Shown here: positions 44,977 through 52,316 of the stretch, in pieces
Numbering within the stretch: position 1 is the stretch's first letter
Layout of the letters: every line of letters starts with the position of its first letter
NCBI RefSeq assembly: GCF_000263195.1
Contig: NC_018748.1
Location: 310,001-374,000, forward strand
Direction: 5' to 3'
DNA from: Emticicia oligotrophica DSM 17448
GTDB taxonomy: Bacteria; Bacteroidota; Bacteroidia; Cytophagales; Spirosomataceae
DNA length: 64,000 nt
Translations under genes and position numbers: made by a program
Notes under the pieces: generated by a model
What the model saw: only the letters and a program-made list of their open reading frames with translations
What the model was told of the DNA's origin: nothing
The model's database searches: none

Positions 44977-45492
44977 CTATTTATTAAAAATCTTTATAAA
45001 ACTATTAATTAACCAATTTTCATCTGATTTCAGAAGAGAAGTCATGGTAGTATCGGCAAAAACCGAAACTTTACTGATATCATTTACTATTTTCAGAAGC
45101 TCTTCTTTCTCGGCGGTATCAGGTTGAAGTCCTTCTTTGATATCTTCCATTGCTTCAATGAGTGGTCCGATTTCTCGGCGGCGTCGCTCTTTTGCAATTT
45201 GCTTAGCGACCTTCCAAATGTCTTTTTCTGCAATGAAGTACTCCTTACGTTCTCCTGGAAGTAATTGCTTGTAAATCAGGCCCCAATCCATTAAATCTCT
45301 CAAATTCATATTTACATTACCTCGAGAAATTTGTAATTCAGCCATAATTTCATCAGCATTCATAGACTTAGGCGATAGCAAAAGCAATGCATGTATCTGT
45401 GCCATCGTGCGGTTTATCCCCCACTGAGTGGCAAGAGTACCCCAGGTATGGATAAACTTGTCTTTTGCTTCTTTGAATTCCATCACTGACAT
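44977..45492 (-). CDS. GbsR/MarR-type transcriptional regulator
   Basis: 171 residues. Winged helix (about 20-90) with WGINRTMAQIHALLLLSPKSMNADEIMAELQISRGNVNMNLRDLMDWGLI, the GbsR pattern, then YFIAEKDIWKVAKQIAKERRRREI and a helical dimer region to the end. GbsR proteins repress osmoprotectant genes in Bacillus; in Bacteroidota their targets vary. ATG at 45492 or 45483. The divergent neighbour is aminopeptidase P, across 373 bases. Confidence 0.88.
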   Translation of the reverse strand: MSVMEFKEAKDKFIHTWGTLATQWGINRTMAQIHALLLLSPKSMNADEIMAELQISRGNVNMNLRDLMDWGLIYKQLLPGERKEYFIAEKDIWKVAKQIAKERRRREIGPLIEAMEDIKEGLQPDTAEKEELLKIVNDISKVSVFADTTMTSLLKSDENWLINSFIKIFNK

Positions 45493-45865
45493 TTTTTGTT
45501 TTTTAACTAAGATTTATAAGCACGTAAGTATTTTATTACCCCAAAGTAAAATAACCTTTTTGAATTTTCAAAATATTCTGAAAGTTTTTTTTATTTTTTA
45601 TACGTCGCTCTTATCGAACGGTTTAAATATTTAACCATTTGATTTATAGCCAATTACGTGCCAGTATTTGAATCTGCCAATTATTGTTGAATTGCTCAAA
45701 CCTCCTAAAATAAATGAAGGCGGAAGCTTTTACTTGAAAAATTGAAGAACTGTACGTATTTCAAATGATGCAGATTCTGCATAAACACAAATATTTAGTT
45801 CTTGAAATATTATGACAAATTGCACATATTTCGCTTATTTCGTGCAATAAAATACTCAACAAACC
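45493..45865. other. 373-base divergent gap, GbsR-like / aminopeptidase P
   Basis: No gene seen. Two dyads stand out: TGCAGATTCTGCA (45769-45781) and ATTGCAC ... GTGCAAT (45819-45825 and 45842-45848), the second just before the aminopeptidase start. Either could be an operator of the GbsR-like protein. Confidence 0.5.
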
Positions 45866-47239
45866 ATGTTTTCAGTTCAAACTTACACCGAGCGTCGTAA
45901 CGCATTAAAAAAAGCAGTTGGAAGTGGCCTAATTCTAATAATGGGTAATGAAGAAGCCCCTATGAATTATCATGATAATACCTACCGCTTTCGTCAAGAT
46001 AGCAATTTCTTATATTTCTTTGGCATCAGTCATGCGGGTCTCGCAAGTATTATTGATGTAGATTCTGGAGAAGAAATTATTTTCGGTCATGAATTTACTA
46101 TGGACGATATTATTTGGGTAGGCCCTCAACCAACCTTGGCTGAGCAAGCACGGAAAGTAGGTATATATCGAACGGAAGCCCCTTCAAAACTTCCTGAAAG
46201 ATTAAAAAAAGCATCAAAAGTGCATTTTACCCCACCCTATCGCTTTGATAATATGATTCGTATGAGTGAATGGTTGGGTATTCCTACGGCACAATTAAAA
46301 GAAAAAGCCTCAGTTGAGTTAATAAAAGCGATTGTCGCCTTACGTTCAATCAAAACTGAGGAAGAAATTGTGCAAATGGAAGATGCGGTTAATATCACGC
46401 GTGAAATGCACATAACGGCGATGAAACTAACAGCAGCTGGAAAGAAAGAATACGAAATAGCAGCAGCCATTCATGCAAAAGCCCTTGAAGGTGGTGGAGA
46501 TTTAGCTTATCCAATTATATTTTCTATTAATGGCCAAACACTCCATAATCATTATCATGGAAATACCATGACCGAAGGGCGTTTGGCAATCAATGATTCT
46601 GGGGCGGAAAATACGATGTTTTATGCGGGTGATATTACGAGAACCATCCCAGTAAGTATGCGTTTTACAGAAAAGCAGAAAGAGATTTATAATTTAGTTT
46701 TAAAAATGGAAACTGAATCTATTGCTGCTTTGCGTCCGGGAATTCAATATCGTGATATTCATCTTTCTGCCAATAAAATTATGCTCGAAGGACTTAAAAC
46801 TTTGGGTTTCCTACAAGGTGATACTGAAGAAATGTTGACATTGGGTGTTCAAGGGCTATTCATGCCACATGGTTTAGGCCATGCTATCGGACTGGACGTA
46901 CATGATATGGAAGATTTGGGTGAAAAATACGTAGGCTATCGTGATGGTTTGGAACGCAGTACGCAATTAGGACTAAAATCTCTTCGTATGGCAAAAGAGC
47001 TAGAGGTAGGGTTTGTGCTAACCGTTGAGCCAGGAATCTATTTTATTCCAGAATTAATTGATAAATGGAAAGCTGAAAACAAATTCACTAACTTTATCAA
47101 CTACTCAAAACTAGAGGATTATCGAGATTTTGGTGGCGTTAGAATTGAAGATAACTGCTTAGTTACTGAAAACGGTAGCAGAACCTTGGGACAAGCAATT
47201 CCGAAAACTGTTGACGAAGTAGAAGCTCTTAGAAACTAG
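45866..47239 (+). CDS. Xaa-Pro aminopeptidase P (M24)
   Basis: 457 residues. N-terminal domain (about 1-170) of the aminopeptidase P type with YRFRQDSNFLYFFG, then the pita-bread domain with metal ligands in NDSGAENTMFYAGDITRTIP (two Asp), HGLGHAIGLDVHD (His), VLTVEPGIYFIPE (Glu) and FGGVRIEDNCLV (Glu). It releases N-terminal residues preceding proline, in the cytoplasm. Hairpin terminator behind. Confidence 0.95.
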   Translation: MFSVQTYTERRNALKKAVGSGLILIMGNEEAPMNYHDNTYRFRQDSNFLYFFGISHAGLASIIDVDSGEEIIFGHEFTMDDIIWVGPQPTLAEQARKVGIYRTEAPSKLPERLKKASKVHFTPPYRFDNMIRMSEWLGIPTAQLKEKASVELIKAIVALRSIKTEEEIVQMEDAVNITREMHITAMKLTAAGKKEYEIAAAIHAKALEGGGDLAYPIIFSINGQTLHNHYHGNTMTEGRLAINDSGAENTMFYAGDITRTIPVSMRFTEKQKEIYNLVLKMETESIAALRPGIQYRDIHLSANKIMLEGLKTLGFLQGDTEEMLTLGVQGLFMPHGLGHAIGLDVHDMEDLGEKYVGYRDGLERSTQLGLKSLRMAKELEVGFVLTVEPGIYFIPELIDKWKAENKFTNFINYSKLEDYRDFGGVRIEDNCLVTENGSRTLGQAIPKTVDEVEALRN

Positions 47240-47267
47240 GAAACCAATCTGAGAAGTAGATAAAATT

Positions 47268-47295
47268 CAAAAGGTGTCCGAAAAGACACCTTTTG
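47268..47295. terminator. Bidirectional terminator
   Basis: CAAAAGGTGTC / GACACCTTTTG with a 6-base loop between aminopeptidase P and the convergent aldo/keto reductase gene. Confidence 0.85.
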
Positions 47296-47325
47296 ACACG
47301 ATATTTTCTTCAAACGAGCCAATAC

Positions 47326-48195
47326 TTAGCTTGCCACCGATGTTTGGTAAATATCATACCAATCTTCTCTACTTAATTTTATATCTGATGCACTTGCCGC
47401 ATTGCGAATACGAGCCTCTGATAAAGAACCAATAATTGGTAAAGTACCTAGTTGCATCAACCACGCTACTGCCGTTTGTTCAACATTTGCATCGTATTTT
47501 TTTCCGATTGCTTCAAGTTTCGATTTCAGTACAGCCGATTTACCTTCTTTTCCATCTAATATTTCTCCACCAGCTAACGGAGCCCATGCCAAAGGCTTAC
47601 TGAAGCTTTGCTTAATAAAATCTAAGCGTCCATCTTCAATGGCTGAAATATTCATCAAATTTAACTCAATATGATTAGTAACAATTGGAATTGTTAGATA
47701 TGAAGCTAAAAGTTGATGTTGAAAGGCTGTAAAATTAGCAACTCCGATATGCTTAACTTTTCCAGCATTTACTATTTCAGCTAAAGTCATAGCTGTTTGC
47801 TCTGGGTCAGCCAAAAAATCACTTTGATTCAATAGGAATATGTCCAAATAATCGGTTTTTAGATTTCGAAGCGAATTATCAACGCTATCGAGAATATAAT
47901 TTCTTGAATTATCAAAATAAGTGACTTTTCCGTTTTTGCGAATACCGCACTTACTAAAAAGGACAATATCTTCACGCTTAAATGACTTTTGACTAATAAT
48001 CTTCCCAAAATGTTCTTCAATGGTATAATCACCATAAATATCAGCGTGGTCAAAGGTATTAATTCCTAACTCTAAGCATAAATTAATAATTTGCTCCATT
48101 TTTAGCGTGGTATTATCGAGGTCTTCCCAACGCCAAAAACCATAAATTGCTTCCGATACTTTCGGTCCTGAATCGCTTAGATATACTTTTTTCAT
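47326..48195 (-). CDS. Aldo/keto reductase lacking the tetrad histidine
   Basis: 289 residues, YdhF-like aldo/keto reductase barrel. Catalytic D49 and Y54 (FDHADIYGDY) and K82 (LFSKCG) are present. The fourth tetrad residue, normally His in DLLLLHRPD, is Asn here (DIFLLNQSDF, N123). The NADPH end has IPIIGSLSEARI. Substitution of the His usually lowers carbonyl reduction and can redirect activity, so the true reaction is uncertain. Monocistronic; a tRNA-Cys gene lies 121 bases beyond its start. Confidence 0.9.
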   Translation of the reverse strand: MKKVYLSDSGPKVSEAIYGFWRWEDLDNTTLKMEQIINLCLELGINTFDHADIYGDYTIEEHFGKIISQKSFKREDIVLFSKCGIRKNGKVTYFDNSRNYILDSVDNSLRNLKTDYLDIFLLNQSDFLADPEQTAMTLAEIVNAGKVKHIGVANFTAFQHQLLASYLTIPIVTNHIELNLMNISAIEDGRLDFIKQSFSKPLAWAPLAGGEILDGKEGKSAVLKSKLEAIGKKYDANVEQTAVAWLMQLGTLPIIGSLSEARIRNAASASDIKLSREDWYDIYQTSVAS

Positions 48196-48583
48196 GTTGT
48201 ACGATATTTTTTAGAGAGCGTAAAGATAATAGTTTTCGTATAAAAGTCTGAGTAGATGAATGATATATCTACTCAGAATAGCAATACAACAAAATCACCA
48301 ACGAATGGAGAATAGTTGTCGTGAGTGGTTTCGAACCACTTGCAAGAGTTTTGCAGACTCTTCGCCAACCATCATGGCTCACGACCATTTGAAAAGGGAA
48401 AATCTTTCGATTTAACCCAATTCAGTATTTAGTTTAGGTAGTTTTTCAGAAAATTTAATTTCATATTAAATATATAGATTTTATATACTAAAATAAAAAA
48501 ACAATGAGTCAATTATTATCAAAGCACATGAAATCATTCTTAATGAGAATAAACTCAACCTTAAAAAAGACTCATTACGAATG
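48196..48583. other. 388-base gap holding tRNA-Cys
   Basis: Apart from the tRNA (48316-48386), 48387-48583 is AT-rich with no open frame of note; it holds the terminator region of the DUF2490 gene downstream end but no clear hairpin. Confidence 0.6.
48316..48386 (-). tRNA. tRNA-Cys (GCA), unusual geometry
   Basis: Read on the minus strand: acceptor GGTCGTG, D-arm GCCA-TGATGGT-TGGC, anticodon stem AGAGT/ACTCT (extendable by an A-T pair), loop CTGCAAA giving anticodon GCA, a 4-base variable region, T-arm AGTGG-TTCGAAA-CCACT and 3' acceptor CACGACA. CCA is not encoded. Odd points: only one base separates acceptor and D-stem, and the first acceptor pair would be G-A. The T-loop and stems are otherwise convincing. 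Confidence 0.75.
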
Positions 48584-49336
48584 CTATTTCTTAGCTTTTT
48601 TTCTAAAATCAAGATTCTGAAAAAAGAAAAGCCTAATGCTATTAATATTTCTAAATCGATTTCCAGATGCTAATTGCTGATAAACATTCATATAGCCAAA
48701 CTGAAAATTTGAGTGAGAATCAATATTATATGCCAAACCTGCAAAAAAACGATTTTGGTCAAAAACATTATAGACATTATTTTTCGAGAGATTTAGCATC
48801 ACTTCATTATTCAAAACGGCTGAAAATGTTTTAGGAGCAATACCTTTACTACTCAATGGAATGTTTAGTAAAAAATTATACCGAATTCGTTCATCAAAAC
48901 GATAGCCTTCAGCCAATTCATTATCATTTTTTATTTTTCGTCTAAAGCGTTCTTCCAACCGAAGCCACTGCATTGTTCGAAGCTTGCCATATTTTGTATG
49001 TAACTGAAGTTGATGCCAAATTCTATGCTCGGGCTGAGAAATATTGGCATGCCCCTCTTCAGGAAAATGATTGGCATAATTATAGGCATTAGTAAATTTC
49101 AAATCATCATTGATGTAATACATTAAGCCCAATCTACTCAAGAATTTTGAAGGTTCTTTAATAAAGTGGTCAGTCGTTCGGTAATGAGCATCGAACCAAA
49201 TTCCCCATTTATTACTGATTCTAGATTGATTGAAATATCCAAGCCAAAGTTGCTCTTCATCTTGAACCAAACGAGTAGTTTGTCCAAAAATAGAGGTACA
49301 AATGCAAGAAAGGATGAATAAAAATCTATATTTCAT
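48584..49336 (-). CDS. DUF2490 outer-membrane-type protein
   Basis: 250 residues with a signal peptide (MKYRFLFILSCICTSIFGQ). DUF2490 pattern: QDEEQLWLGYFNQSRISNKWGIWFDAHYRTT, HRIWHQLQL, LRTMQWLRLEERFRRK, RIRYNFLLNIPL, NVFDQNRFFAGLAYN, NFQFGYMNVYQQ. Alternating strands ending in an aromatic-rich C-terminus suggest a small beta-barrel in the outer membrane. Function unknown. It follows the DUF1684 gene by 10 bases on the same strand, so the two are likely cotranscribed. Confidence 0.85.
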   Translation of the reverse strand: MKYRFLFILSCICTSIFGQTTRLVQDEEQLWLGYFNQSRISNKWGIWFDAHYRTTDHFIKEPSKFLSRLGLMYYINDDLKFTNAYNYANHFPEEGHANISQPEHRIWHQLQLHTKYGKLRTMQWLRLEERFRRKIKNDNELAEGYRFDERIRYNFLLNIPLSSKGIAPKTFSAVLNNEVMLNLSKNNVYNVFDQNRFFAGLAYNIDSHSNFQFGYMNVYQQLASGNRFRNINSIRLFFFQNLDFRKKAKK

Positions 49337-49346
49337 AACTTATCAA

Positions 49347-50222
49347 TTAGTGATTTCCATAATTTTTTTCTCCTGCACTAATAGCAATAGGCAATAGATT
49401 TTGTTTAGGTGGCAATGGGCAAGTGGCATAAGGCGTAAATGCACAAGGAGGATTGTACGCTTTATTGAAATCGAGCGAAGTGAAACCATCAGCGTCAGGT
49501 TTTGCGGCATAAACAAATCGGCCAGCTCCGTAGGTTTCTTTTTTATTAGTGATATCTCCAAAAATGATAAACAGTTCATCACCTTCGGCAAGTGCATCTA
49601 ATGCATATTCCTTACCTGCAACTGTAAAAATTAGTTTTCCCGGCGAATCCTGCTGCGATGTTTGTCCAGTTACATCCAAAATCGCTATTTTTTTACCAAC
49701 TGTCGGTTCAAATTTTGCTTTAAGTTTCCATTTTTTATCAATCTGGAAAGTCTCGATTCCATGAAATTCTTTCAAAAATGGGCTATCCAAATCTCGCAAT
49801 CGGATGGCGTATTTATTCCCTCTTTTTATAACAAACCAACGAAGTGTGTGATGTTTCAAAAGAATTGGTTTTTCACTAGGAAAAATTTTCAACTTTTCTA
49901 CTTTTTCGTTTTCATGATAAATCTCAGCCCCTTTTTTTGCCTCGATAAATACTTCTCCATTCGACAAAATAAACTCACCTAAAAAATTACCGCTTTTCCC
50001 CGTAGGAAATATAATTTTATTTTCAATATCAGCTCCAAATGAGTTTCTTCCCTCCTCTAACCAAAATAGTCCTGCTAAGTTTAGCCAACCATTTTCTTTC
50101 TTCAGGCTTTCTATTCTATTTTTGTGCCATTCTTTTATCTCTTTTTCGTAATCGGCATCATCATTTGGGGTAATAAACGAGCTTAATATAAATAGTGCTA
50201 ATGAGTAGTATAAATATTTCAT
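49347..50222 (-). CDS. DUF1684 domain-containing protein
   Basis: 291 residues with a signal peptide (cleavage near SSFITPN). DUF1684 landmarks: WHKNRIESLKKENGWLNLAGLFWLEEGRNSFG, RLRDLDSPFLKEFHGIETFQIDKKWKLKAKFEP, FGDITNKKETYGAGRFVYAAKPD and the C-terminal DFNKAYNPPCAFTPYATCPLPPKQNLLPIAI block with two cysteines. Exported protein, no known activity. It heads a two-gene unit with the DUF2490 gene. Confidence 0.9.
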   Translation of the reverse strand: MKYLYYSLALFILSSFITPNDDADYEKEIKEWHKNRIESLKKENGWLNLAGLFWLEEGRNSFGADIENKIIFPTGKSGNFLGEFILSNGEVFIEAKKGAEIYHENEKVEKLKIFPSEKPILLKHHTLRWFVIKRGNKYAIRLRDLDSPFLKEFHGIETFQIDKKWKLKAKFEPTVGKKIAILDVTGQTSQQDSPGKLIFTVAGKEYALDALAEGDELFIIFGDITNKKETYGAGRFVYAAKPDADGFTSLDFNKAYNPPCAFTPYATCPLPPKQNLLPIAISAGEKNYGNH

Positions 50223-50423
50223 TTTAATGAAGTTTGAAGTGCTGAAACATAATCTAAAATTATTGAAAATAATTAAACTTTTACTATTAAGTTATCAATC
50301 ATAGGACAAAAATATGATTCTATATTTACTCTATCAAATATATAGATTATTATTTTTAAAAAAATAATAAATTCACTCGAAAAAGTAAATTTATTATCTA
50401 TATAGTACAATTATTAGTACTTT

Positions 50424-50933
50424 TTATCTGATTTTACTGATGTGAATATGATCATTAAGGGCATCTTCAAAGAAGTGATGAATCATGAAAGTTTGCTCCG
50501 CTCCTACTTTTTGACCAGTTTGGGCCATAAACCATTCAACAATTGCTCCGATTACAAAAACGGGAACAAGCCATAAAATGGAAGCATCAAGTTTGAGGCT
50601 CATTCGAACTAAACCTATCATTGTTAGAAAAAATATACCTAATCCGAAAAATACATAACCCATTAAAAATATTGCCCATACACTCGGATGAGGGCCATAC
50701 ATACCTCTGATAATAGTTTTGTGGTCTTCCGTTTCTTCGAATGAAATACTCAGTTGTGGTGACCAATAATGCTGTTCTTCTGGTTTTATCCTTAATAACC
50801 CGTGTGTACTAAAAACCTTTCCTTCTATGGGCAGCTTAGTAGCATCAAGACTATCGGTTAATAATTGAATAATTTCAGAAACTTTCTTTTCGGAAGTAAT
50901 TTTAAATTTAGGACGAGAGCGAAAACTAGTCAT
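50424..50933 (-). CDS. Hypothetical two-helix membrane protein
   Basis: 169 residues, unrecognised family. An N-terminal soluble part (about 1-80; ITSEKKVSEIIQLLTDSL, HYWSPQLSISFEE) is followed by two hydrophobic helices (about 86-110 and 118-138) and a cytoplasmic-type His-rich tail (MIHHFFEDALNDHIHIS). The composition is normal for the neighbourhood. It is divergent from the ModE-like gene. No function can be assigned. Confidence 0.65.
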   Translation of the reverse strand: MTSFRSRPKFKITSEKKVSEIIQLLTDSLDATKLPIEGKVFSTHGLLRIKPEEQHYWSPQLSISFEETEDHKTIIRGMYGPHPSVWAIFLMGYVFFGLGIFFLTMIGLVRMSLKLDASILWLVPVFVIGAIVEWFMAQTGQKVGAEQTFMIHHFFEDALNDHIHISKIR

Positions 50934-51032
50934 ATTGTAAGCAGTTTAGAATAGTGTGACCAAAACTATTATTTAGGATTTGATATAGAAATGACAAATA
51001 TCATATTTTAAACTGAGAAATTAGGTCATTTT

Positions 51033-51052
51033 AGCCTTAATTAGGCTTTTTT
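51033..51052 (+). terminator. Terminator-like hairpin upstream of the ModE-like gene
   Basis: AGCCT-TAATT-AGGCT followed by TTTTT, 45 bases before the start at 51097. Nothing obvious is transcribed towards it from upstream, so it may be part of the gene's own leader. Confidence 0.35.
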
Positions 51053-51096
51053 AGAAGTAGTTATTTATCTTTACACCGAATATTTGTTTTTTCGCA

Positions 51097-51465
51097 ATGC
51101 CAATCAGAGATTTATTAAAAACTGACAAGAAATTTAGGGTTACAGGAATGCTCAGAATTGAAAGTGAAGATGATCGTTTTCTTGGGCCTGGCCGACTCGA
51201 ATTACTTGAAAATATCATCGAAACAGGTTCGATAAGTCAAGCAGCTAAGCAAATGGGAATGTCATACAAAAAAGCTTGGGATTTAGTCAATTCTATGAAC
51301 CAGCATACCCAAAAGCCCATTGTCACTACGCAAACTGGCGGTGAAAAAGGTGGAGGAACGGTCGTAACCGAAGAGGGCAAACAATTAATTGTAGCCTTCA
51401 GGAAATTACATGAAGAATTTCAACAATCTTTTGAGAAACATCTTGATGCTTTTTTGAATACTTAA
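51097..51465 (+). CDS. ModE-type winged-helix regulator, DNA-binding domain only
   Basis: 122 residues matching the N-terminal DNA-binding domain of ModE: FLGPGRLELLENIIETGSISQAAKQMGMSYKKAWDLV, then TTQTGGEKGGGTVVTEEGKQLI. The C-terminal Mop/TOBE molybdate-binding domains of E. coli ModE are absent; the gene ends after the dimerisation helix. It probably binds ModE-box DNA; how metal is sensed is open. A ModE-box-like dyad lies 785 bases downstream, between the TauE/SafE and TonB-receptor genes. Its own start follows a weak TATCTTTA box (51066-51073). Confidence 0.88.
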   Translation: MPIRDLLKTDKKFRVTGMLRIESEDDRFLGPGRLELLENIIETGSISQAAKQMGMSYKKAWDLVNSMNQHTQKPIVTTQTGGEKGGGTVVTEEGKQLIVAFRKLHEEFQQSFEKHLDAFLNT

Positions 51466-51484
51466 TATTAAAAAAATTAGACTT

Positions 51485-52228
51485 CTATGTAAAAAGAAGT
51501 TTTAAACAAGCAATTGTTAAACCTATTGCTAAGAGCTTTTTGAGGGTTGGCGTATTAAATTTCTGACTTCCAAAATAAGAACCAATTAAGCCCCCTATAA
51601 TAGTTGCTAATACTGCCCATTGCATATTTTCGGGTAAATTAATACCTCCTTTTTGAAGCTGCCCATAAAGACCTGACAATGAATTCACGAAAATAAAAAG
51701 TGCTGAAACGGCAGCTGTTTCCTTGATATTAGACCAACGCATTAGTAACATCAATGGACTAAGAATTATCCCTCCTCCAATACCAATCATCCCTGATAAT
51801 AAACCAATTAAGCCACCTGAAAGTAAGCCAGCCCAAAGTGGAATCGGTTTGTTCGTTTCATTTTCTGTACCGAATTTATAAATCAACCTTACGATAGAAA
51901 ATAGAATACAAACCGCAAGAATTTTCTTATATATAGAATCTGAAAGTGTCATGGTTCCGCCCACAAATGCCATTGGAATACTAGCCAAAGCAAATGGCCA
52001 AAATAATCTAAATCGAAAATGACCTGCACGATAAAAACCTATGAATGAAAATAAAGACACAGCTAAATTCATGACTAGGGCCGACGATTTCATCATGGCA
52101 GGTGCCACACCCATAATTGCCATAATGGCCAAGTATCCACTTGCCCCACCATGCCCAACCGATGAATATAAAAAAGCTACTATACCTAATAAAAAAAGTA
52201 AAAGTAAAAGTAAAATTGAAGAAGTCAT
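51485..52228 (-). CDS. TauE/SafE-family anion permease
   Basis: 247 residues with seven to eight hydrophobic helices. Family features: an N-terminal GIVAFLYSSVGHGGASGYLA block and a repeat-like LLSGMIGIGGGIILSPLML in the second half. Members move sulfite, sulfoacetate, sulfate-like or other small anions across the inner membrane. Its promoter shares a ModE-box-like dyad with the divergent TonB receptor, and a ModE-type regulator gene lies on the other side, so a molybdate or tungstate role is a reasonable inference. It converges on the ModE-like gene (19-base gap). Confidence 0.9.
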   Translation of the reverse strand: MTSSILLLLLLFLLGIVAFLYSSVGHGGASGYLAIMAIMGVAPAMMKSSALVMNLAVSLFSFIGFYRAGHFRFRLFWPFALASIPMAFVGGTMTLSDSIYKKILAVCILFSIVRLIYKFGTENETNKPIPLWAGLLSGGLIGLLSGMIGIGGGIILSPLMLLMRWSNIKETAAVSALFIFVNSLSGLYGQLQKGGINLPENMQWAVLATIIGGLIGSYFGSQKFNTPTLKKLLAIGLTIACLKLLFT

Positions 52229-52249
52229 AGGTTTTTGAAATTCGAAAAA

Positions 52250-52274
52250 GCGTTATATATTTACAAATATAGCG
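52250..52274. promoter_or_regulatory. ModE-box-like dyad
   Basis: CGTTATAT (52251-52258) and ATATAGCG (52267-52274) pair as an inverted repeat with one mismatch in eight and an 8-base spacer. This matches the CGNTATAT-type half-sites of ModE boxes. It starts 22 bases before the TauE/SafE start codon and ends 42 bases before the receptor ATG, so one site could control both promoters. Confidence 0.75.
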
Positions 52275-52316
52275 AATACTTCCCATTTACATTCAATAAT
52301 CAAAAAATATTCATTG

